64,000 nt of DNA from Bifidobacterium santillanense (GCF_018555385.1 NZ_JAFEJS010000007.1:1-64000); one strand, 5' to 3'; positions 35,220-44,504 are shown, numbered from the stretch's first letter. Notes: a model not told the origin generated them from the sequence alone. Numbers and translations are program-made.

Positions 35220-36692
35220 TCAAACAGCTTTGTGCCTTGGTTTATTCAGCTTAAGCTTATTTCCAAATAGTTTATTTATAAAGGAAAGCAGTATCTCGTC
35301 ATTGATCAGCAAAAGATACACAAGTGATCCGATGCCGTACAACACAGCTCCAACGATAAGCTGTAAGAGCAGTGTTTTAATGGATGTCCCCAAAGAATAT
35401 CCGACTATCCATATGGCGATTCCCATGAAACTCCCAATCAAGAAGAACATAAGTCCGGATCGCAGGTACCGCAATACGGGGAATTGCTTTCGTGTTAAAA
35501 TTAGTTGGACAAAGAAAACGGAGAATTCCGCCAATATTGTTCCAATCATCGTCCCCAATGCCTGAAGATATGGAATCAGCATGATGTTAATTCCAATATT
35601 GATAACAGCTCCGATCAATGTCGAAACAACATAAGGCATATCTTTCTGATTAGGGATTAAATATTGCGTACGTATAATGTTTGCCCAAATCATGAAAATA
35701 AGGCTAAAACTTAAGCCGAAGATCAAAGGTGAGCTGCCGATGAATTCATCACCAAAGTATACAGGGGCCAAAACGTTGCTAATACCTGCCAAGCCAAATG
35801 CCGCACCGCACACCAGCATCGTAAAGTATCGAAAAGATATTGCATTATATTTTTTGATCTGTGCGGAATTTCCATCTGCTATGAGATTCGAGATTCGGGG
35901 CAACATTACCGTGCCGAATGCGGTGATGAGACTAACAGGTATATTAACTATGCGTTCCGCATTGTCAAACAATCCGACCTGCGTCATATCCGACATCGCG
36001 CCGAGCATGATCTTGTCAAGAACCTTATAGATGCTATATGCAATAGCTGGTATGAAGAGAACAACAACAGGCTTAATGTTTTTCTTTACCTCCTGCCAAT
36101 CAGGTTTGCAGAAAGGAACGAATTTATGCACATTCAACCACAGATAGATCTGGCTCAGAGAGGCACCAAGAGCCATGATCAATGTATACAGCCACAGATC
36201 ATCACGACTCTTCACGAAGATGAAGATACAGGCTGCCGTGGCTACCTTAATGATCGTATTTCTTATGACCGTAATCCTAAACTGCTCAAGCCCAAAAAAC
36301 AGCCAATTTATGTCAAGCAAGTAGGATACAACAAAGAGTATATTAATATACGCTACGATTTTGTTTCCATTGAACAGCAGTAAGGCAAACAGTGTATATG
36401 CCACAACTGCAATTCCAGTGCTAATGAATTGAATAAAGTATATATTCCAGAATGTTTGTGCGGTTTTAGCTCTACTTGATCTGTATAACGCTATGCTTCG
36501 GCTTCCGTGATTCGTGATGCCAAGCATACCGACAAGTCCAAAGTAATAAGAAATGGAATACACATATGAATATGTGCCAAGTCCTGCAGCGCCCAGCACT
36601 CGTGAAACGTAAGGGGCAGTTATTAGTGGTAGTAGAATGACCAAAATCTGGTAGGCCATGTTGTATATGAGATTTTTCTTTAGGCTGGTCAT
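35220..36692 (-). CDS. wzx: EPS repeat-unit flippase, Wzx-like (cassette 2)
   Basis: 490 residues with about fourteen hydrophobic helices. NLIYNMAYQILVILLPLITA, PYVSRVLGAAGLGTYSYV and later GAMSDMTQVGLFDNAERIVN match RfbX/PST flippases. It is a second, unrelated Wzx in the window, so two repeat units may be handled or one cassette may be a replacement in progress. AT-rich. Confidence 0.92.
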   Translation of the reverse strand: MTSLKKNLIYNMAYQILVILLPLITAPYVSRVLGAAGLGTYSYVYSISYYFGLVGMLGITNHGSRSIALYRSSRAKTAQTFWNIYFIQFISTGIAVVAYTLFALLLFNGNKIVAYINILFVVSYLLDINWLFFGLEQFRITVIRNTIIKVATAACIFIFVKSRDDLWLYTLIMALGASLSQIYLWLNVHKFVPFCKPDWQEVKKNIKPVVVLFIPAIAYSIYKVLDKIMLGAMSDMTQVGLFDNAERIVNIPVSLITAFGTVMLPRISNLIADGNSAQIKKYNAISFRYFTMLVCGAAFGLAGISNVLAPVYFGDEFIGSSPLIFGLSFSLIFMIWANIIRTQYLIPNQKDMPYVVSTLIGAVINIGINIMLIPYLQALGTMIGTILAEFSVFFVQLILTRKQFPVLRYLRSGLMFFLIGSFMGIAIWIVGYSLGTSIKTLLLQLIVGAVLYGIGSLVYLLLINDEILLSFINKLFGNKLKLNKPRHKAV

Positions 36693-36704
36693 AGAGCTGC
36701 CTTA

Positions 36705-37904
36705 CTACCCTCTTACTAGGTGGTTCTTCCGAATCGATTGCTCCAATATGCCCATGTACGCGAACATCAGGAAAAGACAATAGTTGGTTGTGTATATCTC
36801 TACAATCGACGCAAAGAGATATATAACAACTCCCCACCAAATGAATGTCTGGTAGCGCACATTAATTAATTTCTCATACGATCGCTTTACTGAAATGATG
36901 AGGACAATAAAGATACATAAAGCCGGGATACCTCCCATAAGTAAATAATCAAGATAGATATCATGAGCAAAGATATCCTTAGTTAAATAGTTCAATTTTA
37001 AGTGTACATTTCCGGATAAGGATTCAGTAATGCCTGTTCCTATAATAGGATTCTTTCGAATACTTTCGAATGCGGTATCCCATATATAGGTTCTATCGGA
37101 GAGGGTTAATGACTTATGCAAGACTCCAACAATAATGAAGCTAAAGATATTCTGCACTCTGAATATTACAATTGACGCGAATGAAATGATTAAAACAACA
37201 AGTGCCATATTGGAGTTTGCGTTTCGATTCTTTAGCTGAAGAATAACCAGGATAATGAAGGCGAAAAGAACGATAAGGCCTGTGCCACTTCCTCCAATAT
37301 AAAGTTCTATGGCACAAATAAAGAACATGAATAATGCCGACTTTGTTACCTTCTTATAACGTCTATACGCAAACTCAATATTAAAGAATAAGCATGTCAT
37401 AACAGGAGCCACCATTTGGTTTTTTGCGCCAAATAGGTAATAGCGGGAAACTGTATCCGAGCTAATTGTCTGAAACAATCCTTGTGGCATCAGAATCATA
37501 ATAAGCAGATTTAACAGCACGAGGATATTTAAACCATACGTCAATCCCCTGCAAACATCTTCAGTCTGAGCAATTCTCCACGACCAGGAAGCAAAGAGCA
37601 AAAAGGGATACAACATGTATAACGCCAGCTGGAAAACCGCGGCAACATCAGTCTTATTTATTGATGCAGAAATAAAAAGTACAAGAATCAGCGCTATCGT
37701 CAAGTAGAACTTAGTGTTCTTGATTAATGAGCGAACTGTGTTTCTATTTATTAATATCAGAAAGATACTTGCAGTGAAAAATAGATAGCGGCTATACTGA
37801 ACGATAAGTCCCATGATGGGATATTTATATCCAATGGCATTTTGAAAGAATGGCATTACTGCCAACGCAATAAATGCCGTCTGAAGATTTCTACTTATTT
37901 TCAT
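36705..37904 (-). CDS. wzy: O-antigen/EPS polymerase, Wzy-like (cassette 2)
   Basis: 399 residues with about eleven hydrophobic helices. The extracellular loop ending NPIIGTGITESLSGNVHL and FAHDIYLDYLLMGGIPAL (conserved His) fits the Wzy/O-antigen ligase superfamily. It lies between the flippase and a glycosyltransferase with 5-13 bases between genes, so they form one operon. Confidence 0.85.
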   Translation of the reverse strand: MKISRNLQTAFIALAVMPFFQNAIGYKYPIMGLIVQYSRYLFFTASIFLILINRNTVRSLIKNTKFYLTIALILVLFISASINKTDVAAVFQLALYMLYPFLLFASWSWRIAQTEDVCRGLTYGLNILVLLNLLIMILMPQGLFQTISSDTVSRYYLFGAKNQMVAPVMTCLFFNIEFAYRRYKKVTKSALFMFFICAIELYIGGSGTGLIVLFAFIILVILQLKNRNANSNMALVVLIISFASIVIFRVQNIFSFIIVGVLHKSLTLSDRTYIWDTAFESIRKNPIIGTGITESLSGNVHLKLNYLTKDIFAHDIYLDYLLMGGIPALCIFIVLIISVKRSYEKLINVRYQTFIWWGVVIYLFASIVEIYTTNYCLFLMFAYMGILEQSIRKNHLVRG

Positions 37905-37908
37905 TTAT

Positions 37909-38904
37909 TCATCTCCAGCGGAAATTCTTTCCTTGCATTTTTTTCATTAATTTAAAAAGATTAATTGCTGTATATGCTATCATCCTATTGTTTTTCCGCA
38001 AAATATTGAGGAAAACCGTATATTTTGCAGCGGTATTCGATTTTTCTAGTTTAATGTCGTCGAGATATTTGTTTTTACGTATCATGTCAAGATCATTGCG
38101 TACGTCATTCGATTCCAGCAATGAGGTGTAGATGATCCGCAGCTTCTCTTTGCTTATGGCTTGTTTTGGATAATTGCGTTGGGTAAAAATATCGTCTAAT
38201 ATTTCAATTTGATCCAACCTGCGTTCAAGATTGCCGTCTCTGTTTGCAGTAACCTGTAGGCCATCTTGAGATAAACTATATATATATAAATTATCGGCTA
38301 ACGTTTTATATCCACCGAGGCACATATTGCAATAGTTTACGATGAATAAATAATCTTCTCCCATATTTACCATAGTATCCATATGGAGATTGTTATTTTC
38401 AATAATGGACCGTCTAAATATTTTGTTCCACAACGGATTGAATGCTTTAAACTCTTGTGTTTCTTCTACAAATTCGTAGAAATGATCATTTGAATATGAC
38501 CGTTCTTCTAGATTTTGATCAAACGCATGATCGCCATTATCGGATCGAACTGTATATCCGCAGGTGACCAAATCCGTGTCGTCAGTCATATTCGATACCA
38601 ACTGAGATATCATTTTCGGCTTCATCTCATCGTCGGCATCCATAAAGCAAACGTAGAGCCCCTTGGCTTTGCTTAGAGCATAATTGCGGGCTGCGCTTGG
38701 TCCGCTGTTCTTTATGGTAAAGATTTTCGCTCGGCTATCTTTTTCTGCTAAATCCCTGCAGATGGATAACGTTGAATCAGCAGAACCATCGTCAACCACG
38801 ATCACTTCAAGATTGGAATAATCCTGAAGCAAAGCGGATTTTATTGTTCGTGCAATGGTATTCTCGGCATTATATGCAGGTATAATAATAGAAACTAGGG
38901 GCAT
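37909..38904 (-). CDS. Family 2 glycosyltransferase (cassette 2)
   Basis: 331 residues from the ATG ending at 38904 (GGAAAG upstream), where the fold starts: MPLVSIIIPAYNAE. DDGSADSTLS and MDADDEMKP give the metal-binding Asp residues. It acts in EPS unit synthesis; the sugar is unknown. Confidence 0.9.
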   Translation of the reverse strand: MPLVSIIIPAYNAENTIARTIKSALLQDYSNLEVIVVDDGSADSTLSICRDLAEKDSRAKIFTIKNSGPSAARNYALSKAKGLYVCFMDADDEMKPKMISQLVSNMTDDTDLVTCGYTVRSDNGDHAFDQNLEERSYSNDHFYEFVEETQEFKAFNPLWNKIFRRSIIENNNLHMDTMVNMGEDYLFIVNYCNMCLGGYKTLADNLYIYSLSQDGLQVTANRDGNLERRLDQIEILDDIFTQRNYPKQAISKEKLRIIYTSLLESNDVRNDLDMIRKNKYLDDIKLEKSNTAAKYTVFLNILRKNNRMIAYTAINLFKLMKKMQGKNFRWR

Positions 38905-38954
38905 TATGGTTCTTTCCATGCAGATTCCAATCGAATCCATAATAATTGGTTTCG

Positions 38955-39608
38955 TTAGCGTATTCTCGGTCGCAGTATCCTATTTCTTTTATCTAAAATA
39001 ACGCTGTAATCAGGGACATCTTTTGTGATGAGGGTGCCCGCCCCAATGATTACATGGTTCCCTATTTTCACGCCATCGAGAATTATTACATTGCTGCCAA
39101 TCCAACAGTCACTACCGATGGTGATGCCTTTTTGTTGAACGCCCTGACTCTTAATACTTTGTTCAGTATTGTCAAACACATGGTTTTCCGCAAACAAGCT
39201 GCACTTCGGCCCAAGCATTACATTGTCGCCAATGCGAATCGGGCCGGAGCATCCTACGTATCCATGAGGTCCAATCGAAGAGTTGTTCCCCATGGTCAGC
39301 CCGTGGCCAAGATCTCCGCCATAATAGCTTGATGGGCGAATCATCGTACCGCGACCGATTGTGACATTATCACCAAAAATTAGGCCATCCGAGCATAACC
39401 CATGAATCTCTGAATAATCTTCGAACTTCACGTTTTTTCCGCATCGTATGTGACTAGCATGAGAAATTGTTACATGCTTCCCGATTAATAGAAGTCCATG
39501 TGATTCGCGAAGAAACACGCGTTTCCATAAGCCGCGGACAAACTTTAGGCCTGTACGAATTAATATAATCGCCCTATCATGGCCATTGATATCCGATGCG
39601 AAGGCCAT
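38955..39608 (-). CDS. Left-handed beta-helix (hexapeptide) acetyltransferase
   Basis: 217 residues dominated by hexapeptide-like turns (NVTIGRGTMI, NSSIGPHGYVG, DCWIGSNVIILDGVKIG, NHVIIGAGTLITKDV), as in WcaF/NodL-type acetyltransferases. It would O-acetylate a sugar of the repeat unit using acetyl-CoA. It sits between two glycosyltransferases in the operon. Confidence 0.88.
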   Translation of the reverse strand: MAFASDINGHDRAIILIRTGLKFVRGLWKRVFLRESHGLLLIGKHVTISHASHIRCGKNVKFEDYSEIHGLCSDGLIFGDNVTIGRGTMIRPSSYYGGDLGHGLTMGNNSSIGPHGYVGCSGPIRIGDNVMLGPKCSLFAENHVFDNTEQSIKSQGVQQKGITIGSDCWIGSNVIILDGVKIGNHVIIGAGTLITKDVPDYSVILDKRNRILRPRIR

Positions 39609-39612
39609 ATTA

Positions 39613-40803
39613 TCACCTCTTCACCGCATCTTGATAGATGCCAATAAGTTGTTGGTAGTTGTTTTCGGGTGTGTATTTGTCCTCGTAGTCCCTGCGGGCG
39701 TTCGCGCCCATCTGCCGGCACAACTCCGGCTGTTCCCATAGACGCCTTATGGCCTCGACCCAGCCGTCCAGATCACCCAACGGGACCTTCACGCCGTTGT
39801 AGCCGTCACGCACCGCCTCGGCCGAGAAGCCCAGATCCGTCGCCACGAGCGGCAGACCGAGACTCTCCGACTCGATCTCGACCATCGAGCACCCCTCGTA
39901 CCAGATCGAGGGAAATACCACGAACTCGCCGGCCTTCGCGATCGCCATGCACTGCTCGTGCGGCGTGTACCCCAGGAAATACACATTCGAACGCTTATCG
40001 GCCCACGCCCTGAACTCGTCCTCCAACGGACCGCCGCCCATCACCACCAACGGGATGTCGTCGATCCGGTTCCAGATGCGCTGAAGCACGCGGATGCCCT
40101 TCTCCGCGCCGATGCGCCCGTAGAACACCGCGTACCGCTCCGGCAAGCCGGCCACCCGCTCGGCGGCCATGTTCGCCTGCGCGTCCGGGACGAAGTTGTA
40201 CTTCTTCACCATCCTCGACGCATCGAAGCCGATGCCCCTCAACAGATCCATCTGATTCTCGTTCAGACAGATGTACCGGTCGATCTGCCGGTAGAAGCTT
40301 CGCCGCACACGGTGGTACTTGAAGATCCCCGCCACCAGCAGGCTCTGCAGACGAGACCCCTTGAAGCACGCGTGGCGCGCCATGCGCAGGTAATGCCCGT
40401 CGCCGCACTCGTTGCAGATCTTCCCGTCGCGCAGCGAGGTCGCCACCGGGCACACGAAACGAGTGTCATGCAGCGTGGCCACCACCGGAACGCCCATGCG
40501 CTTCGCGGCATACAGCACCGACGGCGACAACAGCGGGAAGAACGTGTGCACATGCACCACATCCGGGCGGTGCTTCCCGATCAGCGCCCTCACCGCGCGA
40601 TAGTTCCGGAATGACCACAGCATCCCGAACGTCGCCGCGAGCTTGCCGACCGCGCCGGCCTTGTCGAACTCGTCGTTCGAGACCGTGTAGCGGACCACCT
40701 CATGACCATGCTCCTCGAGCATCCCGGTCTCGCTCTTGAACACCTGATCATCACCGCTCGCGGACCCGGAACGATGGAAATTATGGATGGCGAGGATTCT
40801 CAT
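39613..40803 (-). CDS. Family 4 glycosyltransferase (GC-rich)
   Basis: 396 residues. HNFHRSGSASGDDQVFKSE, HVHTFFPLLSPSV, HDTRFVCP with a Cys-containing insert (CNECGDG), and YEGCSMVEIESESLGLPLVA are GT4 blocks. GC content rises sharply here compared with the genes before it, so the border between the acquired cassette and the conserved locus lies near 39.6 kb. Confidence 0.9.
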   Translation of the reverse strand: MRILAIHNFHRSGSASGDDQVFKSETGMLEEHGHEVVRYTVSNDEFDKAGAVGKLAATFGMLWSFRNYRAVRALIGKHRPDVVHVHTFFPLLSPSVLYAAKRMGVPVVATLHDTRFVCPVATSLRDGKICNECGDGHYLRMARHACFKGSRLQSLLVAGIFKYHRVRRSFYRQIDRYICLNENQMDLLRGIGFDASRMVKKYNFVPDAQANMAAERVAGLPERYAVFYGRIGAEKGIRVLQRIWNRIDDIPLVVMGGGPLEDEFRAWADKRSNVYFLGYTPHEQCMAIAKAGEFVVFPSIWYEGCSMVEIESESLGLPLVATDLGFSAEAVRDGYNGVKVPLGDLDGWVEAIRRLWEQPELCRQMGANARRDYEDKYTPENNYQQLIGIYQDAVKR

Positions 40804-40815
40804 AGTCTCGCCCCT

Positions 40816-42030
40816 CTATTTCGTGCCGTTGAGGAAGAGCTGCTTGTACTGGTCGGCGATGTGCTGCCAGCTGTACGCCTGCGCAATGCGCGCCTTCGCC
40901 CTCACGCCCAGATCCCGGATCTCCTCCGGATCCATCGCATCCGCCCTGTCGATCAGAGCCGCCAGATCACCCGGCTCCTTCGACCAGTACAACGCCGCGT
41001 CCTCGGCGACCTCGCGGTTGAACCCCACGCCCAGCAGCAGGTTCAGATCCGTGCTGCCCAATGCCTCCAACAGACTCGGATTCGTGCCACCGACCTCATG
41101 ACCATGGAAATACGCGTACGCGTTCTCGCGGATCTTCATCAGAAGCTCCTTGTCGTACACGGTTCCCACGAACTTGATGCGCGGATCGCGGTCGAAATGA
41201 GTCTTCTCCCTGAGCTCCTCCAGGAACTTCTCCGACACGTTCGTGATCAGGGCGAAATCATGCGTCGAACGGCTCCTCATGAACTCGCGGATCATCGTCT
41301 CGTAGTTGTTCTCCGGCACGAACCGGCCCACCACCAGGTAATACGACTTCGGAGCCAGACCCTTCTCCCGGAACCAGTCCAGCAGCTTCGGATCATCATC
41401 CGCCAGACGGCTCGGACGGGTCTCCGCACCATACGAGATGAACGTCGTCTCCGGACGGTACTCCGCATACTCCTCGCGGATGTACTTCTCCATGTTCACC
41501 GAATCGCACACCATCAAATCGGCATGCTTCGTCATCATCTGCTCGGAGATCTTCCAATACTTGCGCACCGGAGCGCTCCACTTCGCGCGCATCCACTCAT
41601 GCCCGTCCGGATTCACGTACAGCTTGCCCCCAAGCTTGTGGATCACACGCTCGAAATGCGCCGCGAACGGTCCGATGCGGCACGCCAGCACATACACGAT
41701 CGGATGCGGGATACGGTTCCTGCGGATATATTTCACGCACGCCGACAACGCGGCAACGTCATACCAGATCGCCTGCGCCGGACCGATCTGGGGCACCTTC
41801 ACCCGGAAACAACGCGCGTTGTGATACGAGAACACGCCCGACTCGGAATCCGACTTGCACGCCACATGGTACTTCAGGCCCTTCTCGCCCTCGTGGTACT
41901 CCGTCAGACGGTCCACGAACGTCTCGTACCCGCCGTAACTGCCCGGAATGCCCTTCGAACCGACGATAAACACATGCTGCGGTCCAAAACTGACATAACC
42001 GCCGTTATCGGCTGAAAGGCTCTTCTCCAC
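40816..42030 (-). CDS. DUF1972-type rhamnosyltransferase (first committed sugar transferase)
   Basis: 404 residues from GTG 42030, with AGGAGG seven bases upstream; a longer frame to 42177 has no such site. FIVGSKGIPGSYGGYETFVD is the DUF1972 N-terminal block; GGTNPSLLEALGSTDLNLL is a GT4-like C-terminus. Relatives (Cps2T) add rhamnose to the lipid-linked primer sugar, which fits the rml genes. Its first codons include the right copy of the 29-bp inverted repeat. It opens the minus-strand operon. Confidence 0.88.
   Translation of the reverse strand: MEKSLSADNGGYVSFGPQHVFIVGSKGIPGSYGGYETFVDRLTEYHEGEKGLKYHVACKSDSESGVFSYHNARCFRVKVPQIGPAQAIWYDVAALSACVKYIRRNRIPHPIVYVLACRIGPFAAHFERVIHKLGGKLYVNPDGHEWMRAKWSAPVRKYWKISEQMMTKHADLMVCDSVNMEKYIREEYAEYRPETTFISYGAETRPSRLADDDPKLLDWFREKGLAPKSYYLVVGRFVPENNYETMIREFMRSRSTHDFALITNVSEKFLEELREKTHFDRDPRIKFVGTVYDKELLMKIRENAYAYFHGHEVGGTNPSLLEALGSTDLNLLLGVGFNREVAEDAALYWSKEPGDLAALIDRADAMDPEEIRDLGVRAKARIAQAYSWQHIADQYKQLFLNGTK
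41985..42013 (-). repeat. Right copy of the 29-bp inverted repeat flanking the EPS cassettes
   Basis: Reverse complement of 19856-19884 with no mismatch over 29 bases; the match ends abruptly at both sides. Here it is coding (ADNGGYVSF of the rhamnosyltransferase). Confidence 0.95.
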
Positions 42031-42097
42031 TCTCTTCCTCCTGCTCGCTTCGCGTTTTCCGTAAGGGGGTAACGCGCCTCGCAACAAACTTGGCACC

Positions 42098-42115
42098 ACT
42101 ATATCGCAAGGGGGG
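42098..42115 (-). promoter_or_regulatory. Promoter of the minus-strand EPS operon
   Basis: On the minus strand TTACCCCCCTTGCGA precedes TATAGT (ACTATA at 42098-42103 on the plus strand). The C-run plus -10 layout is shared with the autokinase and rmlB promoters. A second CCCCCTTAC element lies downstream at about 42063-42070 in the leader. Confidence 0.5.
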
Positions 42116-42193
42116 TAACGAGAATCATTGCCCCGTCCAGTCGGCGAGCGCGGATGCGCCCGGAAATCGCGAGGCATGGACCATCATCCCGAG

Positions 42194-42466
42194 CTACCTG
42201 TTTGCGAGCAATGCGTCGTCGACGGCCTGACGCAGGAACTGGCTGCGAGTTTCGCCGTTGCGCCTGGCACGGGCGTCGATGGCGTTCACACGGGACTTGG
42301 GCAGCCGGAACGAGATGGTCTCCAACTCCTCATCGTAGATGCGCGGACGACCGGGGACGACGGGTCCCACGCCGCCCTTCCACTCTCCGGATTCGTATTC
42401 TTCGGCCATACGGTCGAGTTGCTCATCGGTCACCCCGAACAGCTTGTTGATTTCCTCTCGGTTCAT
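42194..42466 (-). CDS. Ribbon-helix-helix antitoxin-like protein
   Basis: 90 residues; ATG with GGAGGAA upstream. The C-terminal half (ETISFRLPKSRVNAIDARAR... RSQFLRQAVDDALL) is a CopG/Arc-type ribbon-helix-helix, and the acidic N-terminus is typical of antitoxins that cap a toxin. Its start overlaps the stop of a 23-codon toxin-like remnant, and a palindrome at 42583-42610 is placed like its operator. No complete toxin remains, so it may be an orphan. Confidence 0.8.
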   Translation of the reverse strand: MNREEINKLFGVTDEQLDRMAEEYESGEWKGGVGPVVPGRPRIYDEELETISFRLPKSRVNAIDARARRNGETRSQFLRQAVDDALLANR

Positions 42467-42534
42467 GATTCCTCCTTGTAGCGCCGAGCTCCTTCATGGT
42501 CTTCCTCATTGATGTCCGGATGACGTTCATGCAC
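42463..42534 (-). pseudogene. Remnant of a toxin gene upstream of the antitoxin
   Basis: A 23-codon stretch reads VHERHPDINEEDHEGARRYK. The RHPD(I/L)xEED block is like the helical region of several small toxins encoded directly before RHH antitoxins. An in-frame stop precedes it, and its own stop overlaps the antitoxin ATG as in a coupled operon. Evidence is short and therefore weak. Confidence 0.35.
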
Positions 42535-42582
42535 TCACGGATGGACGATGACGTTCCCCATATGCGTTGAACCTCCATATAT

Positions 42583-42610
42583 TTTTGTAATACAAAATTG
42601 TATTGCAAAA
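42583..42610. promoter_or_regulatory. Operator-like palindrome upstream of the antitoxin
   Basis: TTTTGTAATACAA (42583-42595) faces TTGTATTGCAAAA (42598-42610): 13-base arms with one mismatch and a two-base centre. RHH antitoxins bind such sites to repress their own operon. Confidence 0.6.
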
Positions 42611-42743
42611 TCATCGTTCCGTCTAGTGCCAAACAGCAACAGGACGGTACGCTCCTCTCTGCCTTCGACGACCAGCCACCCGCGGACTCTCACCATCCAT
42701 CCGAATGTCAGCGACATCTAAATCCCCACAGACAAATTGCGCA

Positions 42744-42787
42744 AATCTTATCATGTGCAGAGATTAATCTCTGCACATGATAAGATT
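42744..42787. promoter_or_regulatory. Perfect 44-bp palindrome upstream of the AlbA_2 gene
   Basis: The 22-base arm at 42744-42765 (beginning AATCTTATCATGTGCAG) is exactly mirrored at 42766-42787 with no loop. It ends 30 bases before the AlbA_2 start codon. A dimeric DNA-binding protein site or a cruciform/terminator-like hairpin would both fit; autoregulation by the adjacent gene is the simplest idea. Confidence 0.9.
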
Positions 42788-42817
42788 AGAGAAGATTGGC
42801 GAGATTGGAGACGCACC

Positions 42818-44461
42818 ATGCAGTTGCCGACAAAGGAATCCCTGCGGACCGAATTCAAGAGCGAAAGGTCCGGCCCCGTCGACGATTCGGTAATCATCAA
42901 CAACGTGGTCGCGCTCGCGAACACGCATGGCGGAACGCTGTATCTCGGCATCGAGGATGACGGTACGGTGACCGGCGTGAGCCGTCAGCACCGCAACATC
43001 AATCAGCTGGCCGCATACGTGTTCAACAATACGGTTCCGCCAACGCAGGTTCGATCATCGGTCATTGATTCGGACGGACAGAGCGTCGTCTCCATAACGG
43101 TGGATGAATCGACGCAATTGACGTGCACGAAAGGCGGACGAGTCCTCCATCGGGTGCTGAAGGCGAACGGCGAGCCGGAAAACGTCACCATGTATCCGTA
43201 CGAGTTCATGTCGAGACTCTCCAGCATCGGACAATACGACTACAGCGGGCAACCGGCCCCTGATTCGTCATTGGACGACCTTGACCCCACATCCCGCGAC
43301 CTGCTCCGGGAGGGAATCGCGCGCACCCATGCCGACGACCAGCTGCTTTCCCTGTCCGATGCGGAGTTCGACGGCGCGATGGGACTGACGGTGCGCAATA
43401 TTCCGGCCGGCGACATCACGCCAACGGTCGCGGGCATATTGACCATCGGGGAAAAACAGGCATTGCGACGGACGATGCCGACGGCGAGCGCGACATTCCA
43501 GGTCATGCGGGGCGGATCGCCGGTGGTGGACAAGACCCTTCGGCTGCCCCTGGTGACGATGTTCGCCCGACTCGAGGAGTTGTTGGCTCCTTGGAACACG
43601 CAAACGGAAGTCATGTTGGGATCAAGGCACGCCAACTTCTTCGACGTGGACCGCGACGCGTTCCGCGAGGCAATGGTCAACGCGTTCTGCCACCGCGACT
43701 ACACCATCCTCGGCCCCGTGCGCATCCAATTGGATGAGTCGGGATTGACGGTGGCGAATCCCGGGGGATTCGTGAGAGGAGTCAACTTCGACAACCTGCT
43801 CACGGTCTCCCCCACTCCGAGGAACCGGCAGCTCGCGGACATCCTCAAACGCTGCGGATACGTCGAACGAACCGGCCGCGGCATCGACCGCATCTTCGCA
43901 AGGACCGTGTCCTCCGGACGCCCGTTGCCGGATTATTCGCAATCGACGACGAACGAAGTGGTGCTGTTCCTCCGCAAAACCGAGGTCGACGAGCGCTTCA
44001 TTCGCCTGCTGGATGCATTGACCGAACGACGCCGGTCTCCACTGCCCACAGAGAGCCTGATCGTGCTGGCCGCCCTGAACCAATACGGCCAGCTGCATAT
44101 TGATGAGATTCCCGCAAAAACCAGTCTTGACCGGGAACGTGTACGTATGGCGTTGGATGACCTTCTCTCGTCGCGCTCCGTCGTAAGACGCGGCACGGGA
44201 TATGCGATGGCCGACGACGGACACGACGCCACATCACGGAACCGCACGGCCTCCGGAGCCCAACCCCTCGCCCTTCGGAGTGATGTCCGCCAAACGCTCG
44301 ACCATATCCGCGAATCAGGCGGAGAGGTCTCGGTATCGCAGGTGGCCGAACATCTCGGTGTGAGCTATGCGACCGCTTCCCGCCTACTGAAACGCATGCT
44401 GGCGGATGGATTGGTGCAGCACAGGGGATCCACCAGGAACTCGAGATACTTCGTGGAGTAA
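42818..44461 (+). CDS. AlbA_2-domain ATP-binding / winged-helix regulator-like protein
   Basis: 547 residues from ATG 42818 (GGAG seven bases upstream). The N-terminus LRTEFKSERSGPVDDSVIIN with ALANTHGGTLYLGIEDDG is the AlbA_2 (Schlafen-like) block. The middle FREAMVNAFCHRDYTILG followed by VANPGGFVRG and CGYVERTGRGIDRIF is the ATPase-like part. The C-terminus has two winged-helix segments (VSQVAEHLGVSYATASRLLK). Such proteins are predicted transcription regulators or defence-associated. A second, frameshifted member lies at 30.6 kb. A perfect palindrome precedes it and a bidirectional terminator follows. Confidence 0.85.
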   Translation: MQLPTKESLRTEFKSERSGPVDDSVIINNVVALANTHGGTLYLGIEDDGTVTGVSRQHRNINQLAAYVFNNTVPPTQVRSSVIDSDGQSVVSITVDESTQLTCTKGGRVLHRVLKANGEPENVTMYPYEFMSRLSSIGQYDYSGQPAPDSSLDDLDPTSRDLLREGIARTHADDQLLSLSDAEFDGAMGLTVRNIPAGDITPTVAGILTIGEKQALRRTMPTASATFQVMRGGSPVVDKTLRLPLVTMFARLEELLAPWNTQTEVMLGSRHANFFDVDRDAFREAMVNAFCHRDYTILGPVRIQLDESGLTVANPGGFVRGVNFDNLLTVSPTPRNRQLADILKRCGYVERTGRGIDRIFARTVSSGRPLPDYSQSTTNEVVLFLRKTEVDERFIRLLDALTERRRSPLPTESLIVLAALNQYGQLHIDEIPAKTSLDRERVRMALDDLLSSRSVVRRGTGYAMADDGHDATSRNRTASGAQPLALRSDVRQTLDHIRESGGEVSVSQVAEHLGVSYATASRLLKRMLADGLVQHRGSTRNSRYFVE

Positions 44462-44504
44462 TTATCGCCGCATGAAATCATCGGATGCTCCCGCCGTAAC
44501 AACG

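Noticed and set aside
42737-42817. Upstream start of the AlbA_2 protein inside the palindrome
   Set aside because: The extra codons translate the 44-bp palindrome and lack a ribosome site; ATG 42818 has one.
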